In this document: positions 35,482-43,634 of the stretch, one piece after another | Layout of the letters: each line of letters begins with the position of its first letter | Numbering within the stretch: position 1 is the stretch's first letter | Notes under the pieces: generated by a model | Seen by the model: only the letters and a program-made list of their open reading frames with translations | What the model was told of the DNA's origin: nothing | Databases searched by the model: none | Position numbers and translations under genes: made by a program | NCBI RefSeq assembly: GCF_030409325.1 | Contig: NZ_JAUFPR010000002.1 | Span: forward strand, 1,674,001-1,738,000 | DNA length: 64,000 nucleotides | Reading direction: 5' to 3' | Source: Mucilaginibacter aquaedulcis | Lineage (GTDB): Bacteria > Bacteroidota > Bacteroidia > Sphingobacteriales > Sphingobacteriaceae

Positions 35482-36411
35482 ATGCAAAACAGGACAACAT
35501 ACAGCCAGTTGATCAAACAAGAAGCCCAAAAACTTGGCTTCCTGTTTTGCGGAATCTCAAAAGCCGATTTTTTAGAAGAAGAAGCCCCCCGTTTGGAAAC
35601 ATGGCTTAAAAAAAACATGCACGGCGAAATGCAGTACATGGAAAACCATTTTGACAAACGACTTGACCCCCGCCTGCTTGTTGATGGTGCAAAGTCGGTT
35701 ATATCATTAGGTATAAACTATTTTACCAATGATCACCAGGATGATCCCTCGGCTCCCAAAATATCAAAATACGCCTACGGTATGGACTATCATACCGTTA
35801 TTAAAGATAAACTGAGGCTGCTGCTGCAAATCATTAATGAAAAAATAGGTGAAGTAGGCGGCCGGGCATTTGTTGATTCAGCACCGGTATTGGATAAGGC
35901 CTGGGCAAAAAAAGCAGGCCTGGGCTGGATCGGTAAAAACTCCAACTTATTAAGTAAAAAAGCAGGTTCATTCTTTTTCCTGGCCGAATTGATCATTGAT
36001 CTGGAGCTGGAGTATGATGTTGCACCCACTGCCGATCATTGCGGCACCTGCACCAATTGTATTGATGCCTGCCCTACTGATGCCATTGTTGGCCCTTATG
36101 TGGTTGATGGCAGCCGCTGCATATCATATCTTACCATTGAACTTAAAAACGAGATACCGCAGGAGTTTAAAGGCAAAATGGATAACTGGATGTTTGGATG
36201 CGATGTTTGCCAGGATGTTTGCCCCTGGAACCGTTTCTCGGTATTAAATACCGAACCTGCATTTAATCCTCACCCTGATCTACTCGGCCTTAAAGCGGCC
36301 GACTGGCAGGAAATAACCCAGGATATTTTTCAGAAAGTATTTAAAAACTCGGCCGTAAAGCGCACCAAATTCGCCGGCCTTAAACGGAATATTGATTTCC
36401 TTCGGAAATAG
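35482..36411 (+). CDS. queG: Epoxyqueuosine reductase QueG
   Basis: This 309-residue cobalamin- and iron-sulfur-dependent enzyme makes the last step of queuosine synthesis in tRNA. Two [4Fe-4S] clusters are visible: '[12 protein letters not shown]' (C187, C190, C193, C197) and '[11 protein letters not shown]' (C240, C243, C247), with C213 completing the set. The catalytic Asp is D132 in '[13 protein letters not shown]'. The ATG at 35482 is chosen over one at 35446 because a perfect -7 box sits between them. No other que genes are nearby. It is convergent with the exonuclease gene across a heptad-repeat spacer. Confidence 0.95.
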   Translation: MQNRTTYSQLIKQEAQKLGFLFCGISKADFLEEEAPRLETWLKKNMHGEMQYMENHFDKRLDPRLLVDGAKSVISLGINYFTNDHQDDPSAPKISKYAYGMDYHTVIKDKLRLLLQIINEKIGEVGGRAFVDSAPVLDKAWAKKAGLGWIGKNSNLLSKKAGSFFFLAELIIDLELEYDVAPTADHCGTCTNCIDACPTDAIVGPYVVDGSRCISYLTIELKNEIPQEFKGKMDNWMFGCDVCQDVCPWNRFSVLNTEPAFNPHPDLLGLKAADWQEITQDIFQKVFKNSAVKRTKFAGLKRNIDFLRK

Positions 36412-36412
36412 C

Positions 36413-36507
36413 TGTGAGTTTTAAGTACGGAGTTATGAGTTTTCCTTCTCCATAAATAAGTAATGAGTTTCAAGTGAAAACTGACCACTCAAAACTCATT
36501 ACTCAAC
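36413..36507. repeat. Heptad-periodic intergenic repeats, locus 2
   Basis: Seven-base units in register: TGTGAGT-TTTAAGT-ACGGAGT-TATGAGT (36413-36440), AATAAGT-AATGAGT-TTCAAGT (36455-36475), then the opposite sense ACTGACC-ACTCAAA-ACTCATT-ACTCAAC (36480-36507). The AGT and ACT arms are inverted relative to each other. It lies between two convergent genes. Confidence 0.8.
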
Positions 36508-36516
36508 ACTATAAAA

Positions 36517-37551
36517 TTAACCCTTTTTAAATTTCAGGGCTAATTGCTGCAGCATATCTTCATTAACCGGTTTTGCAGGTTCTTCCTTCTTTTTAAAAGG
36601 TTTGTTTTGATATGGCTGGGTTCTGGTATGGTCTTGTTTGGTGTAATCTTTTTTCTGATAATCTGCCTTTGGGGCATCCGCTTTCGGAGCCTGTTGCTCT
36701 GCGGGCTTTGGTTGGCTTGCCGCTTTAGCCTGGCGCTCGGCGGCTTTTTTACCGTTCCATCTTTGGTATATCTCTTCCAGCTTACGTTTGGTGTACAAGG
36801 GAAAATCGCCCTGCATCATCCATGAATAATAGCTTGGCTCTACGTTAAATACATCTTCAACGCGTTTGCCTTTATGTTTTCCAAAGTTAATCAGCTCTTC
36901 GCCCTGCTCGTTATAAACCATGCGGCCTGCAAAATCAACCGGTTTGCTCAGGTTAGTAAATTTGTGCAGCGCTTCCACATCGCCGGTAACGGGGATAATG
37001 ATATTACCTTTTTTATCTTCCCATTCCATATTCTCGTAGCGCTCAATTTGCGCCAAAAGCACTTCCATGGTAGCACGGGTATCTGCCTCTGCCGAGTGGG
37101 CATTCTCTATCTTCTTATCGCAATAAAACTGGTAAGCAGCCTTCAGGGTGCGCTGCTCCATTTGGTGAAATATGTTTTGTACATCCACAAAATGGCGTGC
37201 ATCCAGGTTAAATGATACGCCTGCACGCAAAAACTCCTCCATAAGCATAGGTATATCAAATTTATTGGAGTTATAACCTGCAAGGTCACTATCAGCAATA
37301 AACTCGGCTATGGCCTGTGCTATCTCTTTAAACTGCAGCTCGTCTTTAATATGTTCATCATAAATACCATGCACCAATGACGACTCTAAAGGGATAGGCA
37401 TACCCGGGTTAACCCGCCATGTTTTCACTTCTTCGCTGCCATCGGGATTTAGCTTAATAACAGATATTTCAACTATCCGATCGGCGCCAATATTGGTACC
37501 GGTAGTCTCCAGGTCGAAAAAAGCAAGAGGGCGTTTTAAATTTAATTTCAT
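36517..37551 (-). CDS. DnaQ-like 3'-5' exonuclease with C-terminal DUF3820 domain
   Basis: The 344-residue protein has DEDD-family exonuclease motifs: ExoI 'FFDLETTG' (D13, E15), ExoII 'AGYNSNKFDI', and ExoIII 'HSAEADTRAT' (H152, D157), the DEDDh type. A DUF3820 segment follows ('INFGKHKGKRVEDVFNVEP', about 221-240) and then a Lys/Pro/Gln-rich disordered tail (about 270-330). It is likely a proofreading or repair exonuclease acting on DNA or RNA 3' ends; it is not the polymerase epsilon subunit in strict sense. It is convergent with queG. Confidence 0.88.
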   Translation of the reverse strand: MKLNLKRPLAFFDLETTGTNIGADRIVEISVIKLNPDGSEEVKTWRVNPGMPIPLESSLVHGIYDEHIKDELQFKEIAQAIAEFIADSDLAGYNSNKFDIPMLMEEFLRAGVSFNLDARHFVDVQNIFHQMEQRTLKAAYQFYCDKKIENAHSAEADTRATMEVLLAQIERYENMEWEDKKGNIIIPVTGDVEALHKFTNLSKPVDFAGRMVYNEQGEELINFGKHKGKRVEDVFNVEPSYYSWMMQGDFPLYTKRKLEEIYQRWNGKKAAERQAKAASQPKPAEQQAPKADAPKADYQKKDYTKQDHTRTQPYQNKPFKKKEEPAKPVNEDMLQQLALKFKKG

Positions 37552-37685
37552 TTTATAAAGATCAAAGTAGATAGTACAAAGGTCGCAAATGTCCTAAAAA
37601 GAATCAGCAGAATAAATTTTTTAATTTATTTAATATATCCATTTTATATTTAATTTCATACCACCTTAATTTATCACAGCAATAC

Positions 37686-39659
37686 ATGAAAAAAGCATTA
37701 CTCATTGCGTTAGTAACTATTGGTACTCAACAGCTTGCAAATGCACAGGATTTTAAAGAAGGTTTTGTGCAGGAAGAGCTAAGCATGCAAAAGTACGACA
37801 AAGACCCCGAAGCACACGCAGTTTTCCTGAACGAGTTTGGCAATGCCAGGATAGATATCACCAACGATGACCACGTTAGGCTCATCTATGATTACCACGC
37901 CAAAATAAAAATACTTGACAGCAAAGGCCTCGAAAACGGCACCATTCAAATACCGGTTCATAACAGTGATGATGTAGCCGACGAGATAACCGACATTAAA
38001 GGCAGCACCTATTATACCGACGATAATGGGCTGATGCAAAAAATAGATCTTGATCCGAAGAAAGTGTTCCAGGTAAAGGACTATAAATACGGCGGTACTG
38101 TAAAATTTGCATTACCAGGGCTTCGCAGCGGTTGCGTTATTGAGTTCAGGTACAAACTCATTTCCCCTTTCTGGGATAGCTTTCACCGCTGGGAATTTCA
38201 GGATAATATCCCCAAAATACATTCACAATATGAGGTGCATATACCTGGCTTCTGGACATTTAATGCCGCTTTAAAGGGTAGTTTAAAGCTATCAAAAACA
38301 AGCTCAGAGCTTGAACGTGAATGCTTTACATCGCATGGCGCAAAAAGTGATTGCTCGCACCTGATGTACGCCATGAATGATATTCCTGCTTTTGTAGAAG
38401 AGGATTATATGACCTCGGCAAAAAACTTTTTATCGGCCATTGATTTTGAGCTTGTAGAATGGATGAATCCCTATACTTCTGTTAAAACAGTGGTAAGTAA
38501 GGAGTGGAAAGATATTGACCGCCAGCTTAAAATTGACGAAAACTTTGGCTCACAGCTAAAACGCAAAGACCTCATGAAGGAGCGTATGGCGCCCATAATT
38601 GCAGGTAAAACCACTGACATAGATAAGGCCCAGGCTATTTATAGTTACCTTCAAAAATGGTATAAATGGAACGATTATATTGGCATAGCCAGCTCAAACG
38701 GAATTAAACGGGCAATGGAGGCGCACACCGGTAGTATTGGCGATATTAATCTTTCGCTAATTACCGCACTGAATGCCTGCGGTATTAATACAGAAGCCGT
38801 GCTGCTCTCTACGCGAGACCATGGTAATATTAATACCCTTTATCCTGTTTTAAGCGACTTTAATTATGTAGTAGCCAAGGCTAATATTGATGGCAACTCC
38901 TATTATCTCGATGCGTCCGATCCATTACTGTCATTTGGTTTGCTTCAACTCAAATGCCTTAATGATAAAGGCCGGGTGATCAGCCTTGATAAACCATCGT
39001 ATTGGGTTGAGCTTAGTGGCTTGCAAAAGTCAAACAGCACACGTTCTCTTGACCTTACCTTGCTTGAAAACGGCAAAATAAAAGGAAGCATAACCAATTA
39101 TTACACCGGGTACGAAGCATACAAAAAACGCAAGGCTATTAAAAAGTTCAACTCTGTTGATGAATACATTGAAGACCTGGACGCCAAGCTTCCTAAAATA
39201 AAGATCCTGAAATCAAACATCAGTAACCTGGATAGCCTTAATATGCCCTTGGGCGAAACTTTGGAAGTAGAAATTGATGCCTTTGATAATATGAATAAGA
39301 GTCAGTTGGTGTTCAACCCGTTTTTCTGGAACAAAATAACTACCAACCCATTTAAACTGGCCGAACGCGATTACCCTGTTGACTGGGGCATGGCTTCTGA
39401 TGAGCGACTATTACTCACCATGCACCTGCCATCGCAATTTATAGTTGAAACACCGCCACAGAACGCTGCTTTTGCCTTGCCAAATAATGGGGGCATGTTT
39501 GCCACCAACTATGACAATCAGGGCGATACCTTCACCGTGTCAAACATAACACGCTTTACTAAAGGAATTTACAGCTCTAACGAGTATCCGTACCTTAAAG
39601 AGCTTTATAATAAGATAATCCTTACCGAAAAAGCCGATATGGTTTTCAAGAAAAAATAA
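37686..39659 (+). CDS. DUF3857 / transglutaminase-fold secreted protein, catalytic residues lost
   Basis: The 657-residue protein has a signal peptide (cleavage near 'ANA-QDFK'), an N-terminal DUF3857 domain (about 50-280), a transglutaminase-like fold (about 300-420) and a C-terminal beta domain. The catalytic triad positions read 'GSIGDINLS' (I354 where cysteine is expected), 'DFNYVVA' (N393 where His is expected) and 'YYLDASD' (D409 kept). It is therefore probably not an active transglutaminase or peptidase. Its stop codon overlaps the start of the related next gene (TAATG), so the two are co-translated and may act together in the periplasm. Confidence 0.88.
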   Translation: MKKALLIALVTIGTQQLANAQDFKEGFVQEELSMQKYDKDPEAHAVFLNEFGNARIDITNDDHVRLIYDYHAKIKILDSKGLENGTIQIPVHNSDDVADEITDIKGSTYYTDDNGLMQKIDLDPKKVFQVKDYKYGGTVKFALPGLRSGCVIEFRYKLISPFWDSFHRWEFQDNIPKIHSQYEVHIPGFWTFNAALKGSLKLSKTSSELERECFTSHGAKSDCSHLMYAMNDIPAFVEEDYMTSAKNFLSAIDFELVEWMNPYTSVKTVVSKEWKDIDRQLKIDENFGSQLKRKDLMKERMAPIIAGKTTDIDKAQAIYSYLQKWYKWNDYIGIASSNGIKRAMEAHTGSIGDINLSLITALNACGINTEAVLLSTRDHGNINTLYPVLSDFNYVVAKANIDGNSYYLDASDPLLSFGLLQLKCLNDKGRVISLDKPSYWVELSGLQKSNSTRSLDLTLLENGKIKGSITNYYTGYEAYKKRKAIKKFNSVDEYIEDLDAKLPKIKILKSNISNLDSLNMPLGETLEVEIDAFDNMNKSQLVFNPFFWNKITTNPFKLAERDYPVDWGMASDERLLLTMHLPSQFIVETPPQNAAFALPNNGGMFATNYDNQGDTFTVSNITRFTKGIYSSNEYPYLKELYNKIILTEKADMVFKKK

Positions 39660-41569
39660 TGAAATCGTTTTTACTTTTATCATTCCTGCTTTTTAGCGGC
39701 ATATGTGCCCATGCCCAGGAAAACTATGATGCATCCCTTATAGCTAAAGAATTGCTGCCTTATGCCAGCGCGGTAATTCGTAACAAGGAGGTGAGCATTG
39801 AAGTTAAAGACCTTGACAACACGGTTTACCATATTAAAACGGCCATAACTATTTTGAACAAAAATGGTAGTGAAATGGCCGACATACTGGTTTGGCACAA
39901 TAAAAGCCGGATAATAAAAAGCATCAAAGGAATGGTTTATAACCAATTTGGTAAACCAACGGCCAAGTTTTCAGAAAGTGATTTTGAGGATGTAAATTCC
40001 CGCGATGGTTTTTCACTTTTTCAGGATCTGAAGATAAAGCATTATAATCCGCCGGTTACTGATTACCCCTACACGGTGGCCTATGAATATGAAGTAAAAT
40101 CAAAGCAATCACTAAATTTTGAGGATTGGGAGCCTAATTCAACAACCGGCCTTGCCGTTGAAAAAAGCGCATACACCTTTAGCTGCAAACCCGATTTTAA
40201 TATCAGGTACAAAGAGATCAATATGCCACCAAGTGTTGTTAAAGGCACTAATAAAGACGGATATAAAACCTACACCTGGCAGGTAAGTAATTTAAAAGCC
40301 ATCAAAGATGAACCCTACAGCCCCAATGAAGATAAATACTTAAGCTGCGTTAAAATAGCTCCCGAAAAATTTAGCTATGAGGGTATTACAGGCTCTTTTA
40401 CCAACTGGAACGAGATGGGTAAATGGATATACGATAAGCTGCTGGTAAGCCGCCTGCAAATACCCGCTACTACTGCCGAATACGTGAAGCAGCTAACACA
40501 GGGCATAACAGATCCTAAGCTGAAGGCAAAAAAGATTTATGAATATATGCAGGGTAAAACCCATTATATAAGCGTACAAGTAGGTATTGGCGGTTATCAG
40601 CCATTTTTGGCAAGTGATGTTGACGAGCAAAATTATGGCGACTGCAAAGCGCTGGTAAACTATACACAGGCCCTGCTTAAAACCGTGAACATAGAATCAT
40701 ACTATTGCGTGGTACAGGCAGGTAGCCGTAAGGCCAGCCCTCTGAAAGATTTTGCAAGCATGAACCAGTTTGATCATGTTATTTTATGCCTTCCATTTAA
40801 AAACGATACTACCTTTTTAGAGTGTACCAGTCAGAAAATACCATTTGGCTTTTTAAGCGATTTTACTGACGATCGTACGGTGCTGGCTTGTACTCCGGCA
40901 GGCGGAAAACTACTGCATACCCCTGTATATACCGCTCAAAACAATTTACAGCAACGCAATGCCAGTTTTGTTTTAAATGCCGATGGAGAGCTTACCGGCA
41001 ATATACTCACTTCATTTAAAGGCACTCAGTATGATAATGTACAATATATTATTGATGAAGCACCCAAAGAGCAGATTAAGGCTGTGCAAAAAGAATATCC
41101 TATTGATAATATGGATATTGTTAACGCCGAATTTAAACAGGATAAAAGCCTCCAGCCTGTAACTACAGAAACCATCAGGCTTAATGCCCGCGATTATGCA
41201 TCTGCCAATGAGGGTAAATTATCATTTATCATAAACGCCACTAACAGAATGAGCAAGGTTCCCCGTGAGGTACGGAACCGCCGCCTTGATGTGTATATAA
41301 ACCGTGGTTACACCGATGAGGATGAGATCAGCTATACTTTACCCGCAGGATATAAACTGGATATGCATCCACCTAATGTATTGATCAATAAACCATTCGG
41401 AAAGTTTTCGGCAAGTATAACTGTAAAAGATAATCAACTGATATATAAGCGCCATATGCAAATTTTTGATGGCACTTACAATAAAGATACCTATCAGGAT
41501 CTTGTTGATTTTTATCAGGTCGTAGTAGAGAGCGATAGTAATAACGTTACCCTCATTAAAGGTAACTGA
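39659..41569 (+). CDS. DUF3857 / transglutaminase-like secreted protein
   Basis: A 636-residue paralogue of the previous gene with the same layout: signal peptide (near 'AHA-QENY'), DUF3857 domain, transglutaminase-like core and C-terminal beta domain. Here the cysteine is present ('NYGDCKALVNY', C329) and so is His ('NQFDHVILCL', H373), but the third residue is Glu ('TFLECTS', E388) instead of the usual Asp. A working cysteine enzyme is plausible. The substrate is unknown; the family is common in Bacteroidota. It overlaps a small antisense-strand gene by 14 bases at its 3' end. Confidence 0.9.
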   Translation: MKSFLLLSFLLFSGICAHAQENYDASLIAKELLPYASAVIRNKEVSIEVKDLDNTVYHIKTAITILNKNGSEMADILVWHNKSRIIKSIKGMVYNQFGKPTAKFSESDFEDVNSRDGFSLFQDLKIKHYNPPVTDYPYTVAYEYEVKSKQSLNFEDWEPNSTTGLAVEKSAYTFSCKPDFNIRYKEINMPPSVVKGTNKDGYKTYTWQVSNLKAIKDEPYSPNEDKYLSCVKIAPEKFSYEGITGSFTNWNEMGKWIYDKLLVSRLQIPATTAEYVKQLTQGITDPKLKAKKIYEYMQGKTHYISVQVGIGGYQPFLASDVDEQNYGDCKALVNYTQALLKTVNIESYYCVVQAGSRKASPLKDFASMNQFDHVILCLPFKNDTTFLECTSQKIPFGFLSDFTDDRTVLACTPAGGKLLHTPVYTAQNNLQQRNASFVLNADGELTGNILTSFKGTQYDNVQYIIDEAPKEQIKAVQKEYPIDNMDIVNAEFKQDKSLQPVTTETIRLNARDYASANEGKLSFIINATNRMSKVPREVRNRRLDVYINRGYTDEDEISYTLPAGYKLDMHPPNVLINKPFGKFSASITVKDNQLIYKRHMQIFDGTYNKDTYQDLVDFYQVVVESDSNNVTLIKGN

Positions 41570-41684
41570 AAATAACTATGCCCAATACAATACCTACTAT
41601 CATGATAAGGTAAAGCAAGATCTCATTACCGGCAAAATGCTTGTATTTAGTCCAAAATGAATACTTTTCGTTTTGATTGGCCAT
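41556..41684 (-). CDS. Small single-helix membrane protein (42 aa)
   Basis: The reading frame starts ATG at 41684 and ends TAA at 41556. The product starts MANQNEKYSFWTKYKHFAGN and continues into a hydrophobic helix (about residues 22-40, rich in Ile, Val, Leu, with two Gly). The polar, aromatic N-terminus plus one helix is typical of real small membrane proteins. It converges with the DUF3857 gene and overlaps its end. No family is recognised, and the gene is below usual length cut-offs. Confidence 0.55.
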   Translation of the reverse strand: MANQNEKYSFWTKYKHFAGNEILLYLIMIVGIVLGIVIFSYL

Positions 41685-41689
41685 AATGC

Positions 41690-42111
41690 TGCAAAACTAT
41701 TGAAATTATAATTAGTTCGCTAACTCAGCTTCACAGTTCGATTTAAAACTCCTTTTTTGAATTGAGCAGTATATGAATTATCATATTTAAATACTGTTAC
41801 AACATTTAATATTTTCGGTTTTAATAATTCACACTTTCACAATAATTCTCCTTTAAATATTTCTGAAATTAAAAGCAGAAATCGGAATGATGCGTGGGTA
41901 TTTATTACCTGCGTAATATATTATTTACATTTCTGGAATTATAGTGTGCAATAATCAAACTTTGATTTTATGAATCAAAGTTCATAAAAACGCCTTTTTT
42001 TAATTTTAATGCACACTTTTTCTCAATGGGTAACAATATTAAAAATCCAATATTAAGTTGATAAATATTATTCACATTTGAGTACCAATTATTTACCTAA
42101 ATAACTAAACC
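41690..42111. promoter_or_regulatory. Long AT-rich spacer before the ATP-grasp gene
   Basis: This stretch of about 420 bases has no gene I can support. At 41958-41982 there is a perfect 10-bp hairpin (AACTTTGATT / AATCAAAGTT, loop TTATG). An additional AATCAAA half-site lies just upstream at 41953-41959, giving three copies of one motif. This suggests an operator or an RNA structure. Confidence 0.45.
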
Positions 42112-42966
42112 ATGCTCAAATTTATCCAATCCTATTTGGATCATAGGGGGCCATTTCCTGCGCGAATACGGGATAGGCATAAACAATTTTGGCAGGATCC
42201 AGATGCCGAAACAGTCAGAAACACCTTGCTGGATGCCGAAGACGGCATTGAAAAATGGAAGGATGCAGTTAACTGGCAACGCCGATTAAGTAATAAATAT
42301 AACTCGAGAGAGTTTGCCGGTAAACATGGCTGTAAGGTAGCAGCCCTGATATGGAAAGGGAGAGATATCGACAAAATCGACTTTAAAAAACTCCCCGAAA
42401 ACTATGTGATCAGACCTACCATAGGTCATTCGGCCAATCTGGTCTTTTTAATGAAGAAGAATTACAATCTTTTTGATAAAAAAAACTACACAACGGCTCA
42501 AATTAAAGAAGCTCTGAAAACGGCTATTGCATCAAATGATAAGCTTGAGTTTTTAGTTGAAGAATTCTTGAAAAATGAGCAGGGACAGAACGAAATTCTG
42601 AAAGATTATAAGGTGTATAGTTTTAACGGAGAGATAGCCTGCATATGGGTAATTAACCGGTTAAGCCCTAAATCGGGAAATGGGTCTTTTTATGATGAAC
42701 ACTGGAACCTGCTAAAAACAGTTAATAAGATATATCCCGCAGGCGAGCTTGAACAGCCACCCAAGTGTTTACAAGAAATAGTAAGGCAAGCCAAAATTTT
42801 GAGTAAGGCTTATGAGATATTTGTAAGGATTGATTTTTACGCCACCGACAAAGGATGTGTATTTGGTGAGTTTACTCCTACCCCGGGAATGGGAACCTGC
42901 ACAACCAGCTATGGTCAAAAGTTACTGATATCGCACTGGAATAAGTATTGTGCCGGAAAAATTTAG
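42112..42966 (+). CDS. TupA-like ATP-grasp protein
   Basis: The 284-residue protein has the TupA-like ATP-grasp layout: 'FAGKHGCKVAALIWKGRDID' near 65, 'LPENYVIRPTIGHSANLVFL' (nucleotide-binding lysine/arginine region), and the C-terminal metal-binding segment 'VRIDFYATDKGCVFGEFTPT' followed by P-G. ATP-grasp enzymes join a carboxylate to an amine or thiol using ATP; TupA-like members often lie in polysaccharide clusters and may add amino groups to glycans. No such cluster is visible here. It stands alone after a long non-coding spacer. Confidence 0.8.
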   Translation: MLKFIQSYLDHRGPFPARIRDRHKQFWQDPDAETVRNTLLDAEDGIEKWKDAVNWQRRLSNKYNSREFAGKHGCKVAALIWKGRDIDKIDFKKLPENYVIRPTIGHSANLVFLMKKNYNLFDKKNYTTAQIKEALKTAIASNDKLEFLVEEFLKNEQGQNEILKDYKVYSFNGEIACIWVINRLSPKSGNGSFYDEHWNLLKTVNKIYPAGELEQPPKCLQEIVRQAKILSKAYEIFVRIDFYATDKGCVFGEFTPTPGMGTCTTSYGQKLLISHWNKYCAGKI

Positions 42967-42992
42967 ATCGTAAAGAATTATTCTGCAAATAG

Positions 42993-43559
42993 CTAATTAA
43001 CTTGCGTATGCGACTGTATATCAACAGAGCCGGCCCTTGAAAAGTATTTATAGATAGAAGGATCACGTAGGCGTACTATTATTACCCCTTTTCTGGAACT
43101 GGCATGCACCACATACCCATTTTGCAGGTAAACACCTACATGACTAAACTGCTTGCCATCAAAATCAAAGAAAACCAGGTCGCCTTCTTTCAGTTCTTCT
43201 TCGTATTTACGTTTAATAACGGTGATCTGCTTGCTGGTCATGCGTGGTATAGTTATACCGTAAACTTCCTGCTCCAATAAGTAAACCAGGCCCGAGCAAT
43301 CTACACCGTCTTTATCTAAACCACCAAATTTGTACGGTGTGCCCATCCATTGATCAATAAAGGCATATAAGCGACCGTTTTCAATATCACCACGATTAAC
43401 CCCCATAATTTGCGAATATTTGTCTGCCATTTCAGTCTGGGGTTTTACTATTTCACCAGGCTGTCCCCTCATCGCAGCTTTACGCGAATGACAGGATGTT
43501 AATATCAAAGGCACAAAAAATACTGCAAGCAGGTAAAGCAGGTTGTGATGTTTGGTCAT
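42993..43559 (-). CDS. NlpC/P60 (C40) peptidase lipoprotein
   Basis: The 188-residue protein has a lipoprotein signal (lipobox 'LILTSC', C23) and a C-terminal NlpC/P60 domain. Its catalytic triad is visible: C88 in 'GVDCSGLVYLL', H140 in 'FSHVGVYL' and H152 in 'YVVHASS'. These enzymes cut D-Glu-diaminopimelate or related bonds in peptidoglycan stem peptides. It is likely anchored in the cell envelope and involved in wall remodelling. It lies downstream of two S9 peptidases on the same strand, 76 bases from the nearer one. Confidence 0.92.
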   Translation of the reverse strand: MTKHHNLLYLLAVFFVPLILTSCHSRKAAMRGQPGEIVKPQTEMADKYSQIMGVNRGDIENGRLYAFIDQWMGTPYKFGGLDKDGVDCSGLVYLLEQEVYGITIPRMTSKQITVIKRKYEEELKEGDLVFFDFDGKQFSHVGVYLQNGYVVHASSRKGVIIVRLRDPSIYKYFSRAGSVDIQSHTQVN

Positions 43560-43634
43560 TCAGTAAAAATATATGTAAAAAGCATTTATTTAATAGTTAT
43601 GTTTTTAACATATTAACATATGTATATAAGCTAT

